DNA from: Methanomassiliicoccales archaeon
GTDB taxonomy: Archaea > Thermoplasmatota > Thermoplasmata > SG8-5
Assembly (NCBI GenBank): GCA_030636255.1
Contig: DAOVXH010000093.1
Span: forward strand, 1-6,993
Length of the DNA stretch: 6,993 bases
Reading direction: 5' to 3'
This document shows, piece by piece, positions 1-4,513 of this stretch. How positions within the stretch are numbered: the first letter of the stretch is position 1; each line of letters opens with the position of its first letter. The notes under the pieces were generated by a model, which was not told where the DNA came from, did not search any database, and worked only from the letters and a program-made list of their open reading frames with translations. The translations under genes and the position numbers were made by a program.

Positions 1-125
1 ATTGCCCTGAATGCGGAACACTGGCCATGGAACGTTTGGGCCTTCGACTAACATCCAACAAGGTAAAGGATGGGAAGTGCGGCCAATGCGGTGCTGACCT
101 TAGTATTGTGCTCAACCCGAAATAG
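1..125 (+). CDS. C-terminal end of a probable AmmeMemoRadiSam-type radical SAM enzyme (partial)
   Basis: Only the last 40 codons are present (first full codon at 3, TAG at 123-125). The tail has two CxxC pairs, CPEC at its beginning and CGQC about 25 residues later, joined by a segment reading ERLGLRLTSNKVKDGK. This layout of a Cys pair, an 'ER.G.R.T.N...DG.C..CG' stretch and a short tail matches my recollection of the C-terminus of AmrS proteins, radical SAM enzymes of the pyruvate-formate-lyase-activating type encoded with Memo-like and AMMECR1 proteins in archaea and bacteria. The SAM/Fe-S core would lie left of the window and cannot be checked. Another zinc-ribbon-tailed protein is possible. 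No obvious operon link to the next gene: a 106-bp gap with its own TATA-like box follows. Confidence 0.6.
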   Translation, partial: CPECGTLAMERLGLRLTSNKVKDGKCGQCGADLSIVLNPK

Positions 126-188
126 ATTTTAGATTTCAGTTTCTAAATTTCAGACAAACTAACAACTAATATCTAACAACTAACACAG

Positions 189-199
189 TAATTATATTA
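189..199 (+). promoter_or_regulatory. Putative archaeal TATA box for the KaiC-like gene
   Basis: The AT-rich TAATTATATTA lies about 37 bases before the GTG at 232. A start about 26 bases downstream of its centre would give a leader of roughly 10 nt, just enough to hold the GGTGG at 223-227. The stretch before it (126-185) has no gene. It is T-rich just after the preceding stop codon, which could serve as a terminator, and contains two copies of CTAACAACTAA (158-168 and 172-182). Confidence 0.4.
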
Positions 200-231
200 A
201 CAAAGATTGCATTACAAGCTTTGGTGGTTGA

Positions 232-933
232 GTGAAGCCTAAGATTAAAACTTGTATTTCTGGACTGGACGAGCATATGACTGGCGGAATTCCACAGGGC
301 CATGTTGTCCTGATATCTGGAATGCCTGGAACAATGAAATCCACAGTGGCATACAGCATACTTTTCAATAATGCCAAGAAGGAGAATAAGAAAGGTCTGT
401 ACATCTCTCTGGAGCAGGGCCGTGATTCATTGCTGGAACATATGGCTGGCCTTGGCATGGACCATTCTGAAGTTGATTCTTTGGTAAACATCGTTGACAT
501 GGGATATCTGCGCCTGAACATGGACGAGGAAGCTTCTGACCAACAACCCTGGATAGAAATATTCAAGATGTACGCGGAAAACCTCAAGGCAAACACAGAC
601 TATGAAATTTTAGTTATAGATTCACTGCCAGTACTGGAGATTCTCTCAAAGATGGACGACCGCCGTGAGGATTTATTCTACTTATTTGGCTGGCTCAGAG
701 ACCTGGGTGCAACAACATTCATTGTTGCCGAGGCATCCGACGATACTACTATTGTATTTGAGGAGGACTTCTTGGCCGACGGAATTATTCGTGTGAAAAA
801 GGAGCGCCAGGGATACGACATCTCCAGGCAAATAGTCATTGACAAGATGCGCGGAACAAAGCATAATACCGGATACTTCACACTGCTCCATGATGGCAAG
901 GAGTTCCAGTTAACCAGGGTGATTGGGGAATAA
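232..933 (+). CDS. Single-domain KaiC/RAD55-family RecA-like ATPase
   Basis: The 233-residue protein is one KaiC-type RecA fold. Visible landmarks are the entry motif SGLDEHMTGGIPQG (10-23), a P-loop GMPGTMKS (30-37), the strand LYISLEQ (56-62) carrying the acidic residue that corresponds to KaiC's catalytic Glu, a Walker B strand ILVIDS (126-131), and the family C-terminus LADGIIRVK...KMRGTKH. Length fits stand-alone archaeal KaiC-like proteins rather than the two-domain cyanobacterial clock protein. These usually act as cytosolic ATPase switches in signalling or motility; the partner here is unknown. The P-loop has Met35 where GxxxxGK[ST] has Gly, so nucleotide binding may be modified, although Lys36 and Ser37 remain. 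GTG is chosen as start because GGTGG at 223-227 is suitably placed and the family N-terminus begins directly. Function beyond ATPase is not inferable. Confidence 0.9.
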   Translation: MKPKIKTCISGLDEHMTGGIPQGHVVLISGMPGTMKSTVAYSILFNNAKKENKKGLYISLEQGRDSLLEHMAGLGMDHSEVDSLVNIVDMGYLRLNMDEEASDQQPWIEIFKMYAENLKANTDYEILVIDSLPVLEILSKMDDRREDLFYLFGWLRDLGATTFIVAEASDDTTIVFEEDFLADGIIRVKKERQGYDISRQIVIDKMRGTKHNTGYFTLLHDGKEFQLTRVIGE

Positions 934-955
934 TGTCTCCAGTTACGAAGAGGGA

Positions 956-963
956 TTTAAATA
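956..963 (+). promoter_or_regulatory. Strong TATA box giving a likely leaderless transcript
   Basis: TTTAAATA preceded by the purine-rich AAGAGGGA (948-955), which may act as the TFB recognition element. Its centre lies about 26 bases before the GTG/ATG at 986/989, so transcription should begin at the start codon itself. No Shine-Dalgarno is seen before 989, in agreement. Confidence 0.65.
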
Positions 964-988
964 TCTAATATTTCATTATAGTATTGTG

Positions 989-1717
989 ATGAAAATGAAT
1001 AGATTATACACCCCAATTCTAGCATTGTTGCTTATTGTGAGCCTTTCTATATTATCTATTAATTCCCCGGTCGTTTTAGCCCAAGAGATTAACTTCGACC
1101 TGAGTTATTCTGACCCGGCCAGTGATGTAACGTGGGTCTATGAGAACGGAACTACAGAAATGATGAGTGAGCCAAAGGATGTGAACATAAAATGGCTTCG
1201 CTCAGAATTGGAACCAAATGATGGAACCATAAAACTGACCATCGAGCTTAGCTCGCCAGGTGTAATCAGAACAGATAATGTCACTGCTTACCAATTCAAT
1301 ATCTACACTACAGAGGGAAATGCCACCCATTTCATTGTTAATTACAGTGATGGAACCTGCAAGTTAAGAACCAACACATCTGCAACCTTCATTAATGAGT
1401 CCGTGGAATATTCAATATCTGGCCTCAGGCTGGACTGCTTTGTGAACCAATCCGAACTTGGCAACATTACCTACTACAACATAGACGCCACCGCAGAAAC
1501 CAAGGAATATGAAAATGAAACTATTGGCTGGGTATTGAAAAAGGATTTCGGATGGGAGGTGGCTGGCGCTCCAGGATCCACACCAGATGATGAACTTGAT
1601 GAGGAAGAAGGAGGCATTTTTGACCCTAATTCGAATTTATGTATCGTAGGCATAATATTGGCCATTCTTCTGACAGTGGTTATTATCATAATCATAGTGG
1701 CCAAAAGAAGATATTGA
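989..1717 (+). CDS. Secreted, probably N-glycosylated membrane-anchored surface protein of unknown function
   Basis: With the ATG at 989 the protein has 242 residues. It has a Sec-type signal peptide (basic MKMNR, hydrophobic core to about residue 25, likely cleavage after VLA at 31), an extracellular domain (32-195), a Pro/acidic linker (DDELDEEEGG, 200-209), one membrane span (about 218-238) and a basic AKRRY tail, so it is an outward-facing type I protein. Nine N-x-S/T sequons lie between residues 53 and 176 (N53, 97, 111, 118, 129, 136, 153, 159, 176). Cys124 and Cys150 could form a disulfide. I do not recognise the family; the early alternating polar/hydrophobic strands suggest a beta-sandwich, which is inference. 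The reading frame is open back to 923, but the TATA box at 956 and the signal peptide favour 989 (GTG 986 and ATG 995 are alternatives). It begins 55 bp after the KaiC-like gene and is probably transcribed separately. Confidence 0.85.
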   Translation: MKMNRLYTPILALLLIVSLSILSINSPVVLAQEINFDLSYSDPASDVTWVYENGTTEMMSEPKDVNIKWLRSELEPNDGTIKLTIELSSPGVIRTDNVTAYQFNIYTTEGNATHFIVNYSDGTCKLRTNTSATFINESVEYSISGLRLDCFVNQSELGNITYYNIDATAETKEYENETIGWVLKKDFGWEVAGAPGSTPDDELDEEEGGIFDPNSNLCIVGIILAILLTVVIIIIIVAKRRY

Positions 1718-1731
1718 TGAAATGAAGCCGT

Positions 1732-1767
1732 CGGAACCCCTTTGGGGCTCCGTCTTTCTAATTTTAT
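1732..1767 (+). terminator. Hairpin terminator of the surface-protein gene
   Basis: Stem CGGAACCCC (1732-1740) pairs with GGGGCTCCG (1744-1752), with one A·C mismatch and a TTT loop, followed by T-rich TCTTTCTAATTTTATT. It begins 14 bp after the stop at 1717. Just beyond is a 12-bp palindrome, GCTTATATAAGC (1769-1780), of no clear function. Confidence 0.6.
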
Positions 1768-1785
1768 TGCTTATATAAGCCAATA

Positions 1786-1814
1786 GAAAAAATGAAGCCA
1801 CTGGAGTGCTCCAG
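1786..1814 (-). terminator. Hairpin and U-tract terminator of tRNA-Thr
   Basis: Read on the minus strand, CTGGAG-CA-CTCCAG (1801-1814) forms a perfect 6-bp stem. An 8-nt spacer and six T residues (complement of 1787-1792) follow. It lies about 30 bp beyond the tRNA 3' end, as expected for archaeal termination of a tRNA transcript. Confidence 0.6.
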
Positions 1815-1844
1815 CGTCTCCGTTCAATTAGATATAAATTAAAG

Positions 1845-1918
1845 AGCCACTGGAGAGATTTGAACTCTCGACCTGCTGATTACGAATCAGCCGCTCTACC
1901 AGGCTAGGCCACAGTGGC
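1845..1918 (-). tRNA. tRNA-Thr (anticodon CGU, reads ACG)
   Basis: The 74-base minus-strand sequence folds as a cloverleaf. Acceptor GCCACTG (1918-1912) pairs with CAGTGGC (1852-1846); the discriminator is U73 (1845). The anticodon arm GCTGA-TTCGTAA-TCAGC gives anticodon CGT. The T arm is GAGAG-TTCAAAT-CTCTC. The D arm GCCT...GAGC is weak, with a C12·A23 mismatch and a T·G pair, an oddity in an otherwise perfect molecule. There is no intron and no encoded CCA. No TATA box lies at the usual distance directly upstream; the nearest candidate is beyond the hairpin block, at about 2003-2011. Confidence 0.93.
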
Positions 1919-1923
1919 ACCGA

Positions 1924-1998
1924 GACGAGCAGAACTCGTCGAGGCACGGTTGATTTGCGTAGCAATTCAACCAGTGTCCGCAGGCGGTGTAAACCGCC
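1924..1998 (-). other. Three consecutive hairpins between pgk and tRNA-Thr (structured RNA candidate)
   Basis: In 75 bases there are three stems. GACGAG/CTCGTC (1924-1929/1935-1940) is perfect. GGTTGATTTGC/GCAATTCAACC (1948-1958/1962-1972) has one mismatch and a 3-base loop, and extends outward through CAC/GTG (1945-1947/1974-1976) and GG/CC (1943-1944/1978-1979) across single-base bulges. GGCGGT/ACCGCC (1983-1988/1993-1998) is perfect with a 4-base loop. None has an adjacent U-tract on the minus strand, so they are not ordinary terminators. They lie in the 3' region of pgk and the 5' leader of tRNA-Thr. They could be a small RNA, a processing signal for a pgk-tRNA transcript, or a tRNA 5' leader. 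The stems are seen directly; the function is unknown. Confidence 0.5.
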
Positions 1999-2002
1999 AA
2001 GG

Positions 2003-2011
2003 ATAAAATAA
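2003..2011 (-). promoter_or_regulatory. Possible TATA box for the hairpin/tRNA-Thr transcript
   Basis: On the minus strand this reads TTATTTTAT, overlapping the end of pgk. Initiation about 26 bases on would fall near 1981, producing a roughly 60-nt leader containing two of the three hairpins before the tRNA. It is the only AT-rich site upstream of the tRNA within 90 bp. Confidence 0.3.
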
Positions 2012-3256
2012 TTAACTTTCAGCTTCACACCTAGCTTTCGACCGCTTAAGCGCCTCAACAACCGGCAATTCCTTGCCAGTCAGGAAATTAATTAATGCTC
2101 CGCCGCCGGTGCTCACATGGTCCATTTCCTCTTTCAGGCCGTATTTTTCCACGGCTGCTGCAGTATGGCCGCCTCCGACAACACTGAAACCTTCTGCCTC
2201 TGCCATTGCCTTGAGCACATGTTTTGTGCCGAACTCGAACTCCTCAAGCTCGAAGACACCCATTGGGCCGTTTAGCATCAGGCGCTTTGCCTGGCTGATT
2301 CTGTGAATATATTCCACAGTTGTCTCCAGGCCAATATCATAAATTGGATGTTCGGCAGGAAGCCATTCTGCTGGAATTCCTGTTCTTTCACCATTATCAT
2401 TAAGGCTAACATCGTTTGGAACCAGTATCTTTTCCGGGTACTTTTCCAGGATTCTTTTTGCATCTTCAACAAGCTTTTCATGGTCAGGAACTTCCTTCTC
2501 CAGGAATGCCTCATTTGGAGCGCCCAGGTCATGGCCCTGAGCTTTCATGAATATGTTTCCGACAACTCCGCCGGTGAGTGCCTCGGCCAGCATATTGTTC
2601 TCCAGCATGTATTCCAGAACCTCAATTGAATCCTCAACCTTTGCACCGCCAAGTATTGCTGTCAGGCCACCATCCTTTGTTAGAAGACTGCTGAGAGTCA
2701 CAAGTTCGGATTCCATCAATCTTCCAGCAATGGCAGGAAGCTTCTCGGCAAACCCAATAAGTGTTGGCTGGGACCGGTGAGCCGCTGCAAAAGCGTCACA
2801 GACATAGTAATCCGCAACCGAACTGAGCCTTGTAACCAGATGGCTGTTTGCCTGTATCTCCGGCGATTTGTTCTTCAGCGCAACGTCCTCAGAATAAAAC
2901 CTTGTATTCTCAAGCAGTAAAATGTCTCCTGAGCGCATGTCCTTAATGGCTCCCCGTGCCTTATTGTCAAATAATGAGTCAATATATTTCACCTTTCTGT
3001 CCAGGACCTCGGAAAGCTTCTTTGCATGCTTACGGAGTGTTGTGAAATCACTCTTTCCTGGCTTGCTCTGATGCGCCAGAATAACCAATTTAGAACCCTC
3101 TAATGACTCAATTGAAGGAATAATGGCCTTCATCCGTGTATCATCAAGAATTTCCTGGGTGATTGGATCAATAGGGGAGTTAATATCCACCCTGAGGAGG
3201 ACCCGCTTGTCCCGAAAATCGAAATCATCCAGTGTGTAGAACGGTTTTCCGCTCAT
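2012..3256 (-). CDS. pgk: Phosphoglycerate kinase (archaeal type)
   Basis: The 414-residue protein interconverts 1,3-bisphosphoglycerate plus ADP with 3-phosphoglycerate plus ATP in cytosolic glycolysis/gluconeogenesis. The N-domain shows RVDINSP (22-28), AHQSKPG (61-67), ENTRF (116-120) and CDAFAAAHRS (153-162), which form the phosphoglycerate-binding basic patch. The C-domain shows ILGGAKVEDS (201-210), NGPMGVFE (329-336), GGGHTAAA (361-368) and STGGGA (382-387), which form the nucleotide site. Length is close to the usual ~400-410 and no key motif is missing. HQSKPG and GGGHT are archaeal rather than bacterial variants. ATG at 3256 is chosen because the motifs follow directly and a TATA box is placed for a leaderless start there. 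tRNA-Thr lies downstream on the same strand. Confidence 0.97.
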   Translation of the reverse strand: MSGKPFYTLDDFDFRDKRVLLRVDINSPIDPITQEILDDTRMKAIIPSIESLEGSKLVILAHQSKPGKSDFTTLRKHAKKLSEVLDRKVKYIDSLFDNKARGAIKDMRSGDILLLENTRFYSEDVALKNKSPEIQANSHLVTRLSSVADYYVCDAFAAAHRSQPTLIGFAEKLPAIAGRLMESELVTLSSLLTKDGGLTAILGGAKVEDSIEVLEYMLENNMLAEALTGGVVGNIFMKAQGHDLGAPNEAFLEKEVPDHEKLVEDAKRILEKYPEKILVPNDVSLNDNGERTGIPAEWLPAEHPIYDIGLETTVEYIHRISQAKRLMLNGPMGVFELEEFEFGTKHVLKAMAEAEGFSVVGGGHTAAAVEKYGLKEEMDHVSTGGGALINFLTGKELPVVEALKRSKARCEAES

Positions 3257-3275
3257 GGTTGGGCATATCCCTCAG

Positions 3276-3285
3276 ATATATAATC
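3276..3285 (-). promoter_or_regulatory. TATA box of pgk (leaderless start)
   Basis: Minus-strand GATTATATAT is centred about 25 bases before the pgk ATG, so the mRNA should begin at or next to the start codon. A GAGGG lies between them (about 17 bases from the ATG) but is too distant to be a convincing ribosome binding site. The whole gap between pgk and microprotein copy 1 (3257-3370) is AT-rich and holds nothing else I can name. Confidence 0.55.
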
Positions 3286-3370
3286 ATTAGTGATGTTTTT
3301 TCTTTGAATCAAAAGCGCTCACACTAACTAATTAAAATATGTAAATTAATATAAAAGAGTTTTATTTATA

Positions 3371-3490
3371 TTATGGAACTTCAAAATATTCAGGTCCGTA
3401 TGTATATCCGAATGGGCCGCCAGTTTCAATTATTCCGGTAAAATTATCTCCTCCTGGCATTGTCGGGCTCCATGCACTTGCTGATGGCAT
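3371..3490 (-). CDS. Array microprotein, copy 1 (39 aa)
   Basis: Encodes 39 residues starting MPSASAWSPTMPGG and ending YGPEYFEVP. Not a family I recognise. It shares its first 13 residues with copy 3 and its YTYGP...YFEVP end with the same copy; the middle (DNFTGIIETGGP) is its own. It is rich in Gly, Pro and aromatics, with no Cys, no Lys, no signal peptide and no membrane span. A Shine-Dalgarno GGAGG (complement of 3501-3505) lies 10 bases before the chosen ATG. An earlier ATG abutting the GGAGG is out of frame because seven A residues separate the two ATGs. Reality is supported by four-fold repetition with conserved start, stop and peptide ends. This module lacks the 47-bp upstream repeat of the other three. 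Confidence 0.72.
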   Translation of the reverse strand: MPSASAWSPTMPGGDNFTGIIETGGPFGYTYGPEYFEVP

Positions 3491-3500
3491 TTTTTTTCAT

Positions 3501-3534
3501 CCTCCAGGTTCGGACATTGCCTGTTGATATTTAA
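3501..3534 (-). promoter_or_regulatory. Promoter and Shine-Dalgarno of microprotein copy 1
   Basis: TATA-like TTAAATA (complement of 3528-3534) and GGAGG (complement of 3501-3505) are 26 bases apart centre to edge, so the transcript should start at the Shine-Dalgarno. The block between them (CAGGCAATGTCCGAACCTGG) is nearly identical to those of copies 3 and 4. Confidence 0.55.
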
Positions 3535-3567
3535 CATTATCTTGCTTTTTCTCTGATAAAAATATCA

Positions 3568-3579
3568 TAGCTAAAGCTA
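3568..3579 (-). repeat. Small inverted repeat downstream of copy 2
   Basis: TAGCTAAAGCTA can pair 4 bp around a 4-base loop and recurs after copies 3 and 4. Next to it is another palindrome, TGATAAAAATATCA (3554-3567). Together they could act as a weak terminator for copy 2. Confidence 0.35.
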
Positions 3580-3610
3580 ATTATTTAAATAAATGAAAAT
3601 ATATATTATC

Positions 3611-3754
3611 TTAAGGATTCATTTTTTCAATTCTTCCTTCTATGAAATCCTCAAAGTCTCCAGCTGGCTGCGGACCGAATACAAATCCAGATACATTACC
3701 GTTAATGATTCCGCCTCCGGGCATTATTGGTGACCATGATGTTACAGGTGGCAT
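3611..3754 (-). CDS. Array microprotein, copy 2 (47 aa, divergent)
   Basis: Encodes 47 residues beginning MPPVTSWSPIMPGGG, which aligns with the other copies at MP, the Trp, SP and MPGG. The rest differs: a VSGFVFGPQPAGDF segment and a charged tail (EDFIEGRIEKMNP) replace YFEVP. No Cys, signal peptide or membrane span. GGAGG (complement of 3764-3768) precedes the ATG by 9 bases; six A residues put the upstream ATG in frame, so MKKM is an alternative start. It carries the same 47-bp upstream repeat as copies 3 and 4 despite being the most diverged protein, so the promoter is better conserved than the coding part. Function unknown. Confidence 0.68.
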   Translation of the reverse strand: MPPVTSWSPIMPGGGIINGNVSGFVFGPQPAGDFEDFIEGRIEKMNP

Positions 3755-3763
3755 TTTTTTCAT

Positions 3764-3797
3764 CCTCCAAGTCTCGGCAATGTATGTTGATATTTAA
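3764..3797 (-). promoter_or_regulatory. Promoter and Shine-Dalgarno of microprotein copy 2
   Basis: TTAAATA (complement of 3791-3797) and GGAGG (complement of 3764-3768) have the same spacing as in the other modules. The sequence between them has diverged (it reads TTGCCGAGACTTGG before the GGAGG continues). Confidence 0.5.
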
Positions 3798-3837
3798 CAC
3801 TATCATAAAAAAGCCACACTTAATCTGAAAAGTCAAA
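3791..3837 (-). repeat. 47-bp direct repeat, copy A (upstream of microprotein 2)
   Basis: Identical by eye over all 47 bases to 4072-4118 and 4350-4396. On the minus strand it ends with the TATA box and contains GTGTGGCTTTTTTATG further upstream, so it is an upstream promoter region. It could bind a common regulator. Confidence 0.9.
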
Positions 3838-3851
3838 GGGTTCTTTAGTTC

Positions 3852-3863
3852 TAGCCTAAGCTA
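3852..3863 (-). repeat. Small inverted repeat downstream of copy 3
   Basis: TAGCCTAAGCTA, a one-base variant of the TAGCTAAAGCTA found after copies 2 and 4, 48 bases beyond the stop of copy 3. Possible part of the transcript end. Confidence 0.3.
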
Positions 3864-3910
3864 TTACATTTAAAATATTGCAATAAATATAAAAAAAGTA
3901 TTTAATTATA

Positions 3911-4036
3911 TTATGGAACTTCAAAATATCCGGCTGGGATTGGGCCGTATGTATATCCTAGCGGGTAAGTAATAAGATTATATTCCCCTCCGCCGGTTCC
4001 TGGCATTGTTGGTGACCATGCACTTGCTGATGGCAT
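3911..4036 (-). CDS. Array microprotein, copy 3 (41 aa)
   Basis: Encodes 41 residues: conserved start MPSASAWSPTMPGTGGGE, then YNLITYPLG, a middle GYTYGPIPAG, and YFEVP at the end. The first 23 residues match copy 4 except Ser8/Val8, whereas YTYGP and the end match copy 1, so it reads like a mosaic of the two. No Cys, Lys, signal peptide or membrane span. The frame is open upstream, but GGAGG (complement of 4045-4049), 8 bases before this ATG, and alignment with the sister copies fix the start. Own TATA box and 47-bp upstream repeat. Family not recognised. Confidence 0.72.
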   Translation of the reverse strand: MPSASAWSPTMPGTGGGEYNLITYPLGYTYGPIPAGYFEVP

Positions 4037-4044
4037 TTTTTCAT

Positions 4045-4078
4045 CCTCCAGGTTCCGACATTGCCTGTTCTTATTTAA
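4045..4078 (-). promoter_or_regulatory. Promoter and Shine-Dalgarno of microprotein copy 3
   Basis: TTAAATAA (complement of 4071-4078) and GGAGG (complement of 4045-4049), with CAGGCAATGTCGGAACCTGG between and into the GGAGG, almost identical to copies 1 and 4. Confidence 0.55.
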
Positions 4079-4118
4079 CACTATCATAAAAAAGCCACAC
4101 TTAATCTGAAAAGTCAAA
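4072..4118 (-). repeat. 47-bp direct repeat, copy B (upstream of microprotein 3)
   Basis: Second identical copy; starts 281 bp after copy A. Weaker similarity continues past 4118 into the 3' region of the next module (the ...TTCTTT.GTT.TAGC..AAGCTA segment). Confidence 0.9.
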
Positions 4119-4132
4119 GTGTTCTTTGGTTA

Positions 4133-4144
4133 TAGCTAAAGCTA
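4133..4144 (-). repeat. Small inverted repeat downstream of copy 4
   Basis: TAGCTAAAGCTA, identical to the element after copy 2, 47 bases beyond the stop of copy 4. A related GAGCTGAAGCTC sits in the hairpin after nrdD. Confidence 0.35.
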
Positions 4145-4190
4145 GTAAAATTAAAATATTCTAATAAATATAGAAAAGTATTTATTTATA

Positions 4191-4313
4191 TTATGGTACT
4201 TCGAAATATGTTGGCATATTCCCATTTGCGTTTCCTAGCGGTTTAGTAATAAGGTTATACTCTCCTCCGCCGGTTCCAGGCATTGTTGGTACCCATGCAC
4301 TTGCTGATGGCAT
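4191..4313 (-). CDS. Array microprotein, copy 4 (40 aa)
   Basis: Encodes 40 residues: MPSASAWVPTMPGTGGGE, then YNLITKPLG, a polar middle NANGNMPT and the shared YFEVP end. Compared with copy 3 the aromatic GYTYGP middle is replaced by Asn/Gly. No Cys, signal peptide or membrane span. GGAGG (complement of 4323-4327) is 9 bases before the ATG; six A residues place an earlier ATG in frame (MKKM alternative). It is the first module after nrdD in the direction of transcription, with its own TATA box and 47-bp repeat. Family not recognised. Confidence 0.72.
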   Translation of the reverse strand: MPSASAWVPTMPGTGGGEYNLITKPLGNANGNMPTYFEVP

Positions 4314-4322
4314 TTTTTTCAT

Positions 4323-4356
4323 CCTCCAGGTTCCGGCATTGCCTGTTCTTATTTAA
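4323..4356 (-). promoter_or_regulatory. Promoter and Shine-Dalgarno of microprotein copy 4
   Basis: TTAAATAA (complement of 4349-4356) and GGAGG (complement of 4323-4327); expected initiation at the Shine-Dalgarno, giving a leader of about 14 nt. Confidence 0.55.
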
Positions 4357-4396
4357 CACTATCATAAAAAAGCCACACTTAATCTGAAAAGTCAAA
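4350..4396 (-). repeat. 47-bp direct repeat, copy C (upstream of microprotein 4)
   Basis: Third identical copy, 278 bp after copy B. Similarity to the other modules stops right at 4396, marking the edge of the array next to nrdD. Confidence 0.9.
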
Positions 4397-4436
4397 CTCC
4401 CCCTTTATTCTTGTATTAACTGAATGATTTTTTTAT

Positions 4437-4473
4437 AATTTTGCAGAGCTGAAGCTCACAAAATTAAAAAAAA
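4437..4473 (-). terminator. Probable terminator region of nrdD
   Basis: On the minus strand a run of eight T (complement of 4466-4473) comes about 40 bases after the nrdD stop, which alone can end archaeal transcripts. A hairpin follows: AATTTTG/CAAAATT (4437-4443/4459-4465) enclosing GAGCT-GA-AGCTC (4446-4457). Confidence 0.5.
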
Positions 4474-4513
4474 TAAAGGGTGAGTAATTCTAATTTGTGA
4501 AATTACTGATTGA

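Noticed and set aside
923..988. TTG start at 923 for the surface protein
   Set aside because: It would put 22 extra residues before the signal peptide and place the promoter inside the gene; the TATA box at 956-963 points to 986-989.
1769..1780. GCTTATATAAGC palindrome as a TATA box
   Set aside because: Neither strand has a gene at the right distance; plus-strand initiation would only run antisense to tRNA-Thr.
1828..2061. 77-codon minus-strand frame across tRNA-Thr, the hairpins and the pgk 3' end
   Set aside because: It is translated tRNA and stem sequence; the cloverleaf and pgk explain the same bases better.
3371..4397. CRISPR array reading of the regular repeats
   Set aside because: Repeats are 47 bp but spaced about 280 bp apart, with coding and promoter parts between them; there are no short uniform spacers and no cas genes.
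3371..4397. Insertion-sequence or MITE reading of the repeats
   Set aside because: No terminal inverted repeats, target duplications or transposase; modules are head-to-tail with coherent promoter-gene-3' region order.
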